Assembly (NCBI GenBank): GCA_037157565.1
Contig: JAZHRO010000002.1
Span: 71,445,001-71,509,000 of the forward strand
From: Thalassia testudinum
Lineage: Eukaryota > Streptophyta > Magnoliopsida > Alismatales > Hydrocharitaceae
DNA length: 64,000 nucleotides
Direction of reading: 5' to 3'
Made by a program: the position numbers and the translations under genes. The notes below the pieces were generated by a model. It made no database searches, had not been told where the DNA came from, and saw nothing but the letters and a program-made list of their open reading frames with translations. This document shows, piece by piece, positions 22,060 through 33,805 of the stretch. The first letter of the stretch is position 1. Every line of letters starts with the position of its first letter.

Positions 22060-23639
22060 CCAAAAAATCCGAGATCCTTCTGATTATCCTTTTGTACTTC
22101 ACGTCTATGGCACTTCGAGTTCAGTTTTAGAACAGTTGACTCCACCTTTGGTACTCGTACTAGAGCTTGAAATCATCCACAACAGTCATCTCAACTCATT
22201 CTCCCACCCGATTATCCTATTCTAATCCCTAAACCCAAACTGATTTCATACCCTCCGATTTACAATGAGGACATTGTAAAACTTAAGCATGGGGGGATGT
22301 TAAAGTGCAAACATATAAAAATTCAAAGTTCTTAAGGGTTCTCACAAAAAAATACATATTTCAAAAACCCAACAAATAAAATTGAAAATTGAAAAAGAAC
22401 AAAAAAATTGGAGAAAGGGGAGGAAATTTTGAAAAAATTAGTTGCATATCATTCATGAGGAGGAAGAGAGGAGGTGATTTAAAATGTCAAAAAGCAGTAA
22501 CAATTTAAAATAAAAAGAGTTATTCATTAGTAAAAGATTGTGGAATCTACTTAGTTTTAGACCAAATAAAAAGAAAAAATAAAAATCAAAAGTGCTATAG
22601 AAACACGAAGATTAGTATGAGTGCTGATCTTTTATGTTTAGGCTTAAAAATTCACATATCCGTTAAGATTTGAATAGTCCTCAAGAGGTTGAGGAAAATG
22701 CGAAGCTTAAGTATTAGGTCTAAGGCTTAAGGAGTATTGTGCTTCGTTAATTGACCTCCGATTTCGGGACTCGGTAACCTAAGCACCCTAATCCACACAG
22801 TCTGGTTCAGTGTGCTTAACATCAAAATCACGAAAATGCGTTAATTATGTTCTGAAAAAAAAAAGCTACCTAGATTAGGAGAGGCTTATCAACACAAGTT
22901 GATTTGGATGAGTTCCCAACATGGAAAGGTGGGAAATTCCACTCGAAGATGCTCAATAACATACCATCTCCTCGGTGCTTGTCTCCTAGGATATCTAAAT
23001 ATCCTACTGGGGACACGTAAGCACCTTGTGCTGATTCAGGCGCCAAGGGCGGGATTATCACGAAATGTCGATTGCTAGGGCCTAAATTTAGCTACAAAAT
23101 GCCATGGGCGGTACTATCTCAAAGTGTCGAAAGCTGGGGTTCTGGGGGTTGCCATGGACGGTGCTATCTCGAAGTATCAAAAGCTACGAACCTGCGAGGA
23201 TTGATGGTGGGAGCTAGGAATCCAATACATAACGTGTTTGTAGGCCAATTCGAAGCTAGAACTAAAGAAAAGAAAAAGAGAGAAAACTCTCCAAAAATGC
23301 AAGAAATTCTTCTGTCTCTCTCTTACAAAAATACACTACAAACTGAACCGAGACTACCCATGTTTTAAGTACTAGTGCTTTAACTGTAGAGTTCAATGAA
23401 CCTTAGGTTAGTTCCCATAGGCCTTAGAAACCTTTGCGGCAGACTAAGATTAAAGCTGGTCAGGTCTGGATCTTGATTAGTACTTAAGTACCTCTAGGCC
23501 TACTATTGGCATTTTGACCTAATCTCAAGAGAGAAAGCACATAACAGAGTTCTGACCATAAAAAGGTATGGTCCAAAATTTGAGTTGATTTCATGAGATT
23601 TTGTTAAGGGACTAGCAAAAGTTAGGCATGGGGGTATAA
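22060..23639 (+). other. 3' region of the inverted Athila fragment
   Basis: It contains the coding tail (LNGRQP and EQLTPPLVLV), the hairpin/internal polypurine element at 22259-22297, A-rich sequence to 22680, then the conserved 3' untranslated region with the three-unit repeat (23048-23190) and terminal polypurine tract (23625-23637). No intact gene is present. Confidence 0.65.
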
Positions 23640-25230
23640 TGATAATGTCATCTTCAACCATATCTAGCTTTATTTAGTTATATTCCATCATTAAATGCTC
23701 CTCCATAACCACCAGAAGACAGTAATTCATTGCACATCCTTTCTAAGAGAATAACAAGAAAATAGGGTTAAAACTGTAATTTTACCATCATATTATAAAT
23801 GCAGAATAACCATAGGTTTCTCCAGGGGTTAATTAAGGGTCAAATGGTCTTAAGAGTCTAACAAGCAGGTTAGTACAAGAAAGAAATGGGATTTCACGTA
23901 TTTCGAGAATTAAATGAACTCTGAAATCCTAAAAATAGATCCGCTTAAATAACTGAAGTTTTGGTCAGAATTAAATTCACATAAACCCTCTAAAAATCAT
24001 AGAAAAATATTCTCTAGGGTTTGGTATGCTTAATTTGACCATCAGAACCCATTTTGACCTAAAATGAGTCTCAGACAGGCAGTTGCCCTAATTTGAATTT
24101 TTACATAAATTACATAGTCAAATCATATCAAAACTAAAATTCAACTTCACCATTGGATTCCTTAGGTCCAAATTAGGTTTGTACCAAAATTTAGCCCCAA
24201 TCTAAGATCATCTTGACCTAGTTTATAATTTGGTCCTGTCTGACTCTTTTCTCTCACAAACATGCCCCTAACTTTCAAAATCCTTACAAACAAGCCCCTA
24301 TATTTTTTGTCACTCTTTGTAAATAGGTCCCTCCTCCATTATCACAAAGGAATCCTTCTCCGGCAACCTTTGATTGAAGAGAACTTCCCTGATCAACGAA
24401 TCCCTTCCAAAATTGAAAGGGAGATTCCTTGAGAAGTTCTCTTTCCAATGCAACCAACTTCGAACTCCATAACCTTCCTAATCTCTCATGCGAACACATG
24501 AGAGATTCGGGTATCTCTTGAGTTTCCAACTCCGTCGAGCTTTCCAAGCTCACAAAGCTTGATTCCCTAGCTTAAACCAATTCCCTAAGGCCTATATAAA
24601 GACCCCTAGGGCTTGCCCGAACTCCGATGCTCGAATTTGGCTGGAAATCCCCCACGTTCCTCCCTCCTCTCTGGCTGAATAGCTCCTCGACGTCCAACGA
24701 TCTTCTCTGACCTCCGTCGTCCGTACGTAATACCAGTGACAAATCTGCCTTCCTCTCCTTCTTCCGCTCTTGGCCGTACCAACAGGAGCTTCTCCCTCAT
24801 CTTCATCGCCGTTGTCCACCTCACCGGAGTGTCTTCTTCCCCAACATCGGCCAATCAAAGCCGACGTCGTTCTCCCCCGTTCATCCGTTAGATTAGGATT
24901 AGAATAATTCCCTTAGACTCATGGATTAATTCTCCCCCTCTTAACTATTGTTTCGACCCCTCGACTACACCACCCACCACCTTCGTCTCCACCTCCTACA
25001 ACCACTCAAGCGAAGCGTTTTTGCCACCACACCTATAACCTCCGCCTTGACTCCACAAACCAAATCCCTCTCTTATTTTGCCAATTCCACCTCCCAAACT
25101 ACTCACTGAACAGACCCACCTCTTCCAACCTAATCTGCCTTCGCCACGCTCACCCACGACCTCTCGCAACACGCCACCACCACTATTACACTCCACGTCA
25201 TTCAGTGATGCTTCCTAAGTTGTTTTGACG
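23640..25230 (+). repeat. LTR of the inverted Athila fragment
   Basis: It begins TGATAATGTCATC, corresponding to the TGATGGGAATACCATCATGA start of the other LTRs. It shares with them the AATATTCTCTAGGGTTTGG and AACCATAGGTTTCTCC-like segments in 23.8-24.3 kb. A TATA box (TATATAAA) lies at 24593-24600. After about 24.7 kb the sequence is C/T-rich and no longer clearly alignable; the end is an estimate. Confidence 0.55.
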
Positions 25231-26790
25231 TGGTCGAGAGGCCATCTTTTGATTTCAGGTACCTGCTCCTTCGTTGCCATTGACAAAAGCTTCAAGCTTG
25301 CTAGAAGCTTGCTCCAAGTCTCGCTCGTTCCAGGTCACACCTCCAGGAGAAGCGAACACCTCCCAATTTGCAATCCAAGGTTTCAATTGGAAGCCACTCC
25401 CTCAGCAGCTGCCTTGATTGGAAGAGCAGTCCAGCAGTAGATGCACGCAAGAGAGAGTCTTGGGATTTAGTCCCACATTGTGGAGCACAGTGCCCCCTGC
25501 AGCGCATAAAGAGAATTTGTGATTAGGCCTTAGTGCCTCAAGACACTTGGGGGGTGAGGTCCCCTACGCCCCTTCATGCCTCGCCCATGACACCTGCACG
25601 CGGGCCTGGTCCAAACCTGATTACCCGCCTAAGCATCTCACACCTTGGCTATGACACTCATGCACATAGCCCTGGTCCTGAGTGCGCTCATACCCGATTA
25701 CCCGAATACCTAGTTGTCCCTTGAGAAAGAGAAGGAAGAGAACGAGAGAGCACGGGGTCAAGGGGGGTTTTGCTTCAGAGGGATCTTAACACTTGGCCAA
25801 ATTTGAGTGTTCTTCCCTTGTGCATCAAGAGGACATGGAAGAAAAGAGGCAATGCAGAAGAAGAGGAGGACCGTAGAGGAAGAGAAAGAAAGAAGAAGAA
25901 GAGGAGTTGAGAAAGGAAGAAGAGAAGGAGAATCAAGGAAGACCAAGTGCTTGTGCACTGTAGCAATTGAACGTTTAAGTTGTCTGATTCAAGGTGCCAA
26001 CGTCTGATTGTGCACTATTGAAATATTTAAGTGGTTCAGTACTATGCATTTATTTAGATTATTAAGTAAATAGTATATATGTATTTAGACAAATAATTGA
26101 TGATCTAAATCACTATTCTTTTATTCTAAATCTCTTTTTGCTTTTTCAAACTGTTGAAATACTCATGTTCTGAATAGATGATCAATTCTACGTAATTGTT
26201 ATGCATTACAATATCATTCTTGGCTTAGTTATTGTGCTCATATATATATTAATCGACATTAGTGCGTGAATTCCGTATTTGCTCCCAGCAAATGACTTCG
26301 GACTTCATTTCTGACATTTTGAGCTTATAAATTTTATTTATTGTTTGATTTATTGAGGATTTCAAACTACGACGACAATACTTTGATTTAAATCCCCGAT
26401 AGATTGCTCATAACAGTTGTGGCTGGAGATTCAAGTTTAGTGGTGGAGGAGTTGGAAGGGATATCGATGTGATCGGGTAGCTACACAAACAAAGAAGTCA
26501 AGGCTTGGCCTCGACGAGAGTGGAAAGCTAGTGGAGGCCTCAAGGGTGGTCTTAAGGACCTCCTTTCAAACATCCACCGATGGAGTAGATGGAGGGCAAA
26601 AGGTGTGATGGACCCAATCAAGACACCCAAATATCTTTGGATGACTATAAAGGATCGAGGCGGATGATACCTCTAAATCACAAAGTCGTCCACCTGAGAA
26701 ATATCTAGGCAACCAGGAAGGGAGAGTCCCGCAAAGACCCCTACACGGTAGAGCATCCCCACGGGTTACAGGGTTTCCCCCACCCAACCT
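25231..26790. other. Unassigned sequence inside the nest
   Basis: No coding match is seen. It holds an snRNA-type upstream element look-alike (25468-25479), two imperfect copies of a ~75-bp CCTGGTCC...GATTACCCG unit (25575-25715), a purine-rich stretch (25725-25945) with a pyrimidine-rich reverse strand, and an AT-rich part (25990-26400). It may be the divergent remainder of the inverted LTR or another insertion. Confidence 0.4.
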
Positions 26791-27523
26791 TCCTTGTCAC
26801 CGCGGATCTAGGTAGACCAGAATGGATAACTTGACCTCTTAAGTCTACCAATTTTAAGTTTAGATGAGGTGCTTAGGATTCCACTTGAATTTTAAGATGT
26901 ATTTGTGAATGATGACATAATTTGAAGATTGGTTGACCCCACAAGGTGGGTCAACTTCACTTGATTTTCCCTGAGATTATTAGGTCCCAATTTTATAATT
27001 CAAGTGGATGTTTAGAGCTTGCTTTTAGGGTTTGCTTGATTAGGTAATTTCAATCAAGGTTTAGGACACACAATTTGGGAGAGTGGATTCTTCTTTAAGC
27101 AAGTGTGATCCCCAACCCTAGAGTAGAAACCCTAATTTTGGCTCTAATTGGTTCAATCAGTTTTTGTCCAAATTTGGCACCTAGGGCTCAATCAAGAAGG
27201 TGAGTAGCCCTAAGTGTCTTAAATCCCTAATAGGTGCAGAAATCAGGTTTGGGATTTTTCTAAAATGAATCAAATCAGGCAACTTGAGATGATTAATTCT
27301 AAATATGAAGTACAAGTTGATCCTAATTGTTTTCTTCCATTATTAGCTTTTCTCAAATTTAGGGGCTTAATGGAAAAGGTGATGGAATTTACCTGCCCCT
27401 GGAGATTTTGATGTGCGGCTGATCTTCCTCCAATGAATCCCTGGGTTAGATCACAGCCAAAGAGATAGAGTAAGTTAGAACCCAATCAGAAATTGTAATC
27501 CAAGAAATCAAATTGTGTGTTGC
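26791..27523 (-). other. 5' untranslated/gag-proximal region of the Athila-like element
   Basis: This sequence lies just downstream (minus strand) of the primer binding site. A minus-strand frame at 27270-27485 shows no domain. Long leaders are usual in Athila elements. Gag proper is not recognisable, probably removed with the rearrangement at 20.8-26.8 kb. Confidence 0.45.
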
Positions 27524-27541
27524 TCCCTGGTAACAGCGCCA
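27524..27541 (-). other. Primer binding site of the Athila-like element
   Basis: On the minus strand TGGCGCTGTTACCAGGGA follows the 5' LTR end. It closely resembles TGGCGCCGTTGCC-type sites common in Athila/Tat elements. It fixes 27547-30074 as the 5' LTR. Confidence 0.8.
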
Positions 27542-27546
27542 AAATA

Positions 27547-30074
27547 TTTATGGGCTAAGTCAGGATTTTAAAATCACTTCATTGCAATATAGTCGAAATA
27601 GCAAGTAAACAAATACAATTTATAACACGAAAGATCGTTAAGAAAGTCCGAGGTCGAACTAGGGAGCAAGTGTTACAATTAATCTCAAAGATCACAATAT
27701 CACCACAAATATGAGCAATTATAACAAGAAGAAAGATAAAAAATGATATATCAGAAAACTCAAGTCTAGAAGTGCAAAAAGATTAGAGTAAAATTGTGAT
27801 TTGAGTCACCAAATTACTCTTTAAGTTTTACAAACCCTTAATATATGAATGTTTAATTTCAACCACAATATATCAACTCCTTCAAAATATCAGACGACAG
27901 AGTAGGCGCTCAGATGCCTTAACTAGCAGAGGCAAAGGCCTCTCTTCTTCTCTTCAAGCCTCCATAGAGAAACTTAGCAGCCACGCACAACAGAGGCAAA
28001 GGTCTCTTCTGAAATTCTTCTAAGCGTTAGAGAGTTAGAGAGAGAGGCAAAACCCCCCCTCTCTCTCTCTTTTCTCTTCTTCTTTCCCTCAAACCCTACT
28101 AATCGGGTAATCGGACCAAGGACCAGACCCGCTTGCGTGGTGTAACGGGTGAGGAGTGAGAGAGAGGAGGTGTGTGAGCGGGGACCGGACCCTCGGTGAT
28201 CTTGGGCAATAGGGTATGAACAGGAAATCCACTTATGCACCCCTGAATGCTTGTTTGTATACGAAGTGGGACTATCGAGTCCCTTATTCTCTACATGCGA
28301 GCAGCTCCTACAGATTCGTCCAATTGAGGGTGAAGGAGCTCTCGAAGCTCCCAATTGAAAATGTGGGTCTCTTCCTGGGTTGGTTCCACATCACCTGGGG
28401 CAATGGCCTGGTCCTGATGTAGCAAAAACACGGCGTCGAGCTTTCTTGAAGAAGCTCTGTTAATGGAAGCAAAGGTCGAGTACTTGAAATGAAGAAAACA
28501 GCCTAAGGGCCACGTTAGAAGTGCTCAGAAGAGTCGTGCGAGTGCGGTGAGGGCGGTGGTAGCAGTGGCATGCCATGAAGGTGTGTGTGTGAGTGTGGTG
28601 AAGATGGAGAATAAGTGCGAAGGTGGTTGTGTTCGATGGAGGGATAGGGCAAGCAATCCCCTCAATTTCTTGAGGGGTTTTGCTTGTGAGGGTTTAGCGA
28701 TACTTTTGGAACTGGTGGGAGGTGGATTGGTATAGTGTGGCAGTGGGGATGTCTTGTCGGAGGTATACTGGAGAGGTGGAAGATGACGATGAAGCAGGTG
28801 CAACAATGGTCGAAAGTGAGGTCTGGAGTTGTTGTGAGGATCAGTAGATGCTAAGGTGTCGACGAGAGTAGCTAGCAGACAAGGAGGAAGCGGAGGAAGT
28901 GCTGGCTATGATGGGCTGATGCTGGAGAAGACGAATGCTTCGAGAGAGGGAACAGCAACGATGAGGTTGGGAAGCACCGCGTCGGTATTGCGAGACACGA
29001 AATAAAATGGAGAAGAAGAACCGGCCACCTATTGTACGTGGCGGCCGGCGAAGTGAAAGGACGGTCACCGGAGACGAGTTGGAGCGAGTCAGAGGTAGGT
29101 GAAACAAGAGGAATTGTGGCTCAAAAGCTCGCTCAGGAGGTGAGGCAGGTGTTCTGGGCTCTTTTATAGGGCTTAGGAGAGCTCTAGAATAGTGAATAAG
29201 CTTCATTAGCTTGCTTAGGATTCAAGAAGAACCCCACTAATTTCGTGGGTTCGCACACATGAATCAAAGGGATTTAGGAGTTAGAATTGATCCCAATAGG
29301 TTTCCTTAGGTGTAAACATTAATCTCACTAAATTTGGTGGGATTTGATTGAGATTCGAGTGAGATTTAGCTTGGTCAAAGCCTACCTGGAGATCGGTTGA
29401 CCTCTAATGGCGGCAGAGATCAATTTGTGAAGAAGATGAAGTTGGAGGGCTTTTTGTAAGAAAAAGAGTAAGAATATGATTAAAATGCAAACTAGGTCAA
29501 CATGATCTTAGATTGGGCCTAAATTTTGGTACAAACCTAATTTAAACCCAAGAAATCTAATGGTGAAGTTGAATTTTGATTTTAACAAAGTTTAACTGGG
29601 TAAATTATGCAAAAACCCAAATTAGGGCAACTATCTATCTAAGACTATTTTAGGTCAAATTGGGTTCAAATGGTCAAATCGATGATACCAAACCTTAGAG
29701 AATATTTTTCTATGATCTTTAGAAGGCTTAGATGAATTTTATCATGACCAAAACCTTAATTAATTAAGTGGGTCTATTTTTAGGATTTTAGATGTCCATT
29801 AATTCTTGAAATACGTGAAAACCCGTTTCGTTATGCATGAACCCACTTATTAGACATTAACGACCAGTTGACCTTTAATAAACCCCTGAAATACCTTGTG
29901 ATTATTCTGATTTTATGGAATGCTGTTAATTTTGCAGAAATAACCTTGTATTCTTCTCTTCTTTTCAAGACAGGATAATGTGCCCTTAAGATCTTCTTAT
30001 GGATATGTAGGAGCTTTTAGCAACCTTATCTGACCAAATTGAGCTAGTTATGACTCATGATGGTGTTTCCATTA
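27547..30074 (-). repeat. Athila-like 5' LTR, complete
   Basis: This 2528-bp LTR matches the split 3' LTR (6775-6888 plus 12409-14818). A minus-strand TATA-like CCTATAAAAG lies at 29161-29170. The 28.1-29.1-kb block is GC-rich and gives long open frames on both strands, but stops and indels differ between the two LTR copies, so none is called as a gene. The inner end carries GACTTAGCCCATAAATA next to the primer binding site. Confidence 0.87.
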
Positions 30075-32108
30075 GTTCTGAGTTTTCTCTTAAACACCCA
30101 CTTGCACCCAATAATAGAATACCCTGAAGTAAATCAACCAACTCCCAAATGCTATTAGAGATGATTGAGTCCATCTCATTCTTAATGGCATCTTCCCAGT
30201 GCTTAGCTTCAAAAGAAGCCATAGCATCACGATATGTGGAGGGATCACCCTCGATTTGGTAAGTAATAAAATCACTTCCCAAATCCTTAGCAATTTTTGA
30301 TCTTTTACTACTCCTAGGTTCATACCCTTCTACTTCATTGGGGCCCTCACATTAGACATCCTTTCCACTTGACCAGGAATAGAACTAGATGTGGTGGCTA
30401 GATCATCTGAAGTCATATTTTGAGGTAATTCAATCTTCATAGGGAAGACATCCTTAAAAAATGTAGCATCGCAAAATTCAATAATAGTGTTGACATCTAT
30501 ACCTAAAATCTCAGATTTTATAACCACAAATCCATAGGCATAGCTATTGTCAACATAACCCAGAAAGATCGCATGAACTGTCTTAGGTCTAAGCTCTTCC
30601 TCTTATGTTCTGAAACAACCACTTTTGCAAGATAGCCTCATACTTTGAGGTATTTTAAACTTGATTTCCTGTTTCTCCAAATCTCAAATGGGCTACTTTC
30701 ATTATGCTTGAGGGGAACTCTATTCAGAATATGGCATGCCGTGTTCAAAGCTTTCCCCCACATATAAGTAGGTAATCCTAAGCTTTGCAAGAGAGTCCTA
30801 TTCTTTTGCTTTGCTATCCCATTAGATTAAGGGGAATATGGGACCGTTACTTCATTAACTATACCAAAAGATTGGCATTATTCATCAAATAAGTTGGACG
30901 TGTATTCCATTCCTCTATCTGACCTCAGTCTTTTAAGAGTTTTCTCAGTCTTTCTTAAAGGTAATGAATTTATTAAATGCCTCATCCATAGACTTAAGAA
31001 AATATACATAGCAGTATCTACTACCATCATCTATAAAGGTGATAAAATACTTTTTATTTTCCCTAGTCAACACATCGCTAAACTCGCAGATATCCGTGTG
31101 CACCAAATCTAGAACCTCAGTATCTCTAGTAATAGAGTGAAAAGGCTTCCTAGTTTGTTTAGTCTGCACACATATCTCGCATTTCTTAGTTTTATCTATG
31201 GTGTGTTCAGAAATCATATTTAATTTCATCATTCTTTTTAAAGAATTGAAATTTACATGACCCTATCTACCATGCCTTATATCACAAGATTCAATATTAC
31301 TGCAAATAGATTAAATCGAATGAAAACAAACATTATTTAGAGCATTTTTAGATGATACATCTACATCACATCCCACTCTAAATAATAAATCAAAATCTGT
31401 CAAATACCTCTTTTCATAAAATATTCCATGTCTCAACATAACAACTTTATTATATTTAAAGTTTAATTCAAAACCTTCTCTAACTAACAGGGAACTAGAA
31501 AGAATATTCTTTTTCCCAGCAGGAACATGTAACACCCTTCGCAGTGTCCAAACTCGCCTCGAGGAAAACCTCAAGTCCACGCATCCGAATCCCAACACCT
31601 TGGCTGTAAAGTTGTTCCCCATCTTCACAATCATACCACTACAGGCATGATAAGAAGAAACGAACGATCTATCAGTACAAATATATACATTAGCTCCAGT
31701 ATCCACGAGTCATTCAGTAGGATCATGAATAATATAAAGTTCGAATTTTATTGAGACATACCCATAACTAGGCTTGGCCTTCTCGGTGATCACATTCACT
31801 TAAGAATTCCCATCTGTGGTCTTCTGCTAAGCTTTATTAGGACAATCCTTCTTCCACTACCCAACCTGCTCACAGTGTCACCATGGTTTGTTCTTGATTT
31901 TCATCTGGATCTTGGGTTTGGCCTTCATTTTATTTTTATTATTTTTATTTTTATTCTCCTTACCCTTAGATGTCATGACATTCACCGTAGACTCTAAAGG
32001 TAATACAAGTTTCTATTTCCTATGCTCTTCCTCAATAGCAATGGCTATCATCAAGTTATCAAGATAAATCTTTCCCTTCCTATGCTTGAGAGTCATCCTA
32101 AAGTCCTC
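30075..32108 (-). pseudogene. Copia pol, 5' part: protease, integrase, start of RT
   Basis: In minus-strand order: protease with active-site MDTGANVYIC (frame 31311-31706); integrase with the GAG-pre-integrase Cys pair CEICVQTKQ, catalytic-core LVHTDICEF and FITFIDDGSRYCYVYFLK (frame 30945-31232); the integrase C-terminal region, broken; then the pre-RT segment WEDAIKNEMDSI and the start of the KWVFK-type RT block near 30080-30280. Frames are interrupted by stops and shifts throughout. It continues at 6774 beyond the Athila insertion. A degenerate zinc-knuckle region is visible at about 31840-31880. Confidence 0.83.
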
Positions 32109-32530
32109 CTAAGATTTAGGAAATTTTTCAATAATAGACATGACTTGAAACTTATCAGGAAGCTTCATTTCAGCATTTGCTAAATCATGGAGCAATAACA
32201 GAAATTCATGTGTCTGCTTCGATATCGATTTACCCTCAGTCATTTGGAATTTAAGGAATTTTACGACAGAGTATTTTTCAATACCAAGATCCTCGATATT
32301 ATACTTCTTGCCCAATTCCTCCCATAACCCCTTCACAGTGGACGTGGATGTGCTGTATACATCAAACAACACATTGGACAATACCAATAAGATGCAACTA
32401 TGACAAATACGGTTGAGCTCATTCCACACATCCACCGCCTTTTGGCCTTTAGGAGTGGGTTTTTCCTTATCCAAATCGTGCAGTCAATTTCCAACGCCGA
32501 GATCAAACCAATGATGGTCAACCAAATTCT
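32109..32530 (-). pseudogene. Copia gag fragment (UBN2 type)
   Basis: The frame 32109-32474 (121 residues) contains VWNELNRICHSCILLVLSN, VKGLWEELGKKYNIED and KYSVVKFLKFQM blocks typical of copia capsid-region proteins. It then has HDLANAEMKLPD and an IIEKFPKS block ending at a stop. A partly overlapping frame upstream (32333-32533) suggests a frameshift. It is the first coding part downstream of the 5' LTR. Confidence 0.75.
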
Positions 32531-32665
32531 CATGTGTTGTTGTCAACGCTTAAAATTTTACCCACCAAATTTCTCGGGTATACCAGATAAGTTTACACGC
32601 GGTTTAAAAGTCATTTCTGACATCACAAATATTTTAGATCTAAGCGATATCTTCTTTAAGATTGT

Positions 32666-33805
32666 TGAAACAAATCCATATATGAAATAAATAAATAAGA
32701 ACATATGCATTTCCAATATTTTTGTATAGATCGAAAATATTAATTAAGCAAGTCAAACATGATTTGACAAGATCTAGAATAAAATAGAGAACAAATAACA
32801 TGAAATACCACAAATAAACAAAATGAGAATGGATTAGATTTTACTCCGATCGAAGCACCCATTAAGGACTTCCTTTAGAGAAGGTATCGCCCCCCACAAT
32901 ACTAGTGCATCGGGATTTGACGAACTCCTCCCAGTATACAACGATCCACTTCCAAGATTCGATACACTCTGATTTTAAATGTTCTCAAAAACCACCTCAA
33001 AAGAACGAAGCCGAGGCAATTTGGTTTCCAACCAAATTATCGATTGATCTACCAATTTAATAGTTTGATCAACCAAGAACCTCTCGTAGATCTCTCAATC
33101 TCCTTGTGTAAGATTGACAAAAGTGATTGGAAATTTTTCTACCAATCTCACGTCGAATGAATGCACCAAGAAAGAGTGATAAGAACGAGAGAGAGGGAGA
33201 GAGAGTGGAGAGAGCTTTTTTGCTCTTTTTGTGTGTCAAATGAGAGCACCCTCGTGGCCCTTATATAAAGCTCACAACCAGACATTTATGAAAATTTTCA
33301 TTTTTTGGAAATACGGCAATTGATTGACCAATTAGGTTCATTGATCGACCAAAACAATTGGTCAATCAAACTTCACTATTTGGTCAACTAAACCAATTGA
33401 TCGACCAAACTAAATTCATTGATTGACCAAAATAATTGGTCAACCAATTTTACATTTTGATCGACCAATGCAAGTCAACATCATAAGATTAAAATCCATA
33501 CTAAAAGACTCCATGTCCAAGTTCCAAATTGATTCTCACCCAAGCTTGAGCCCGAGCAAGAGCTGGAGCCAAGCCGAGGTAGGGCAGGGCACACGGACTT
33601 GTGTGCATGGTCTCCAACCCCACCTCTCACTCTTTACTACATAAGCCATAGAAGGCAGAAGCCTTTTATACCCACCAAGAGGTTTGTCCACTTCCAGTAT
33701 AGGACTAAAAACCTCTCCCAAATCTCACTAATTTCAACATGAATTCCCACATCACCCTATAACAGATGCATCCCAATTGATGTAATTAGGCGCTTAAGTC
33801 CAACA
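32666..33805 (-). repeat. 5' LTR of the copia element
   Basis: This 1140-bp LTR ends (minus-strand start) TGTTGGACTT and begins TGAAACAAAT on the plus strand. It carries a ~165-bp array of about eight TTGATCGACCAA/AATTGGTCAAC-like words at 33305-33470, largely missing from the other LTR. A TATATAA element lies at about 33261-33268. No obvious initiator-Met primer site follows it. Confidence 0.85.
33305..33470. repeat. Array of near-palindromic TTGGTCGACCAA-like words
   Basis: About eight 10-12-bp words alternate between TTGATCGACCAA and AATTGGTCAACC forms, spaced about 20 bp apart. Only one or two remain at the matching place in the 3' LTR (about 4483-4515). Confidence 0.7.

Larger units (their letters stand above)
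20840..25230 (+). mobile_element. Inverted, 5'-truncated Athila-like fragment
   Basis: The coding direction switches to plus near 20840-20860 with no LTR or target duplication at the switch. The fragment then has an acidic coding frame, the EQLTPPLVLV tail, the hairpin and internal G-rich tract (22259-22297), the same 3' untranslated region as at 14.8-16.3 kb, a polypurine tract at about 23625 and an LTR from 23640. The right end is uncertain because its LTR diverges from the others after about 25.2 kb. Absence of a 5' part suggests rearrangement or truncation and not a simple nested insertion. Confidence 0.65.
6775..30074 (-). mobile_element. Athila-like Ty3-gypsy element, itself nested with insertions
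   Basis: Long LTRs of about 2.5 kb bound this element: 6775-14818 (3' LTR, interrupted) and 27547-30074 (5' LTR). The minus strand shows a primer binding site TGGCGCTGTTACCA next to the 5' LTR and a polypurine tract GGCATGGGGGCA next to the 3' LTR. The recognisable coding region is a retropepsin with the Athila-type ILGRPFLAT motif. No reverse transcriptase, RNase H or integrase is visible between protease and 3' LTR, where only about 2 kb is available. Insertions: gag-only element (6889-12403), solo LTR (17570-20247), inverted relative (~20840-25230). A possible imperfect target duplication (GAACT/AAACT on the minus strand) is not secure. Confidence 0.83.
3857..33805 (-). mobile_element. Degenerate Ty1-copia LTR retrotransposon, host of the nest
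   Basis: Two LTRs in the same orientation bound this element: 3857-4843 is the 3' LTR and 32666-33805 the 5' LTR, read on the minus strand. The LTRs start TGTTGGACTT and end TTTGTTTCA on that strand. The interior keeps gag, protease, integrase, reverse transcriptase and RNase H in the copia order (integrase before RT). It is interrupted at 6775-30074 by an Athila-like element. Without the insert it would be about 6.6 kb. No clean target duplication is visible; comparison with repeat copy 1 suggests two bases were lost at the junction. Stops and frameshifts make it non-functional. The lineage within copia is not settled by eye. Confidence 0.85.

Noticed and set aside
6775..30074. A perfect target duplication for the Athila-like element
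   Set aside because: Flanks give only an imperfect match (GAACT/AAACT) and the exact LTR termini are unsure, so I do not claim it.
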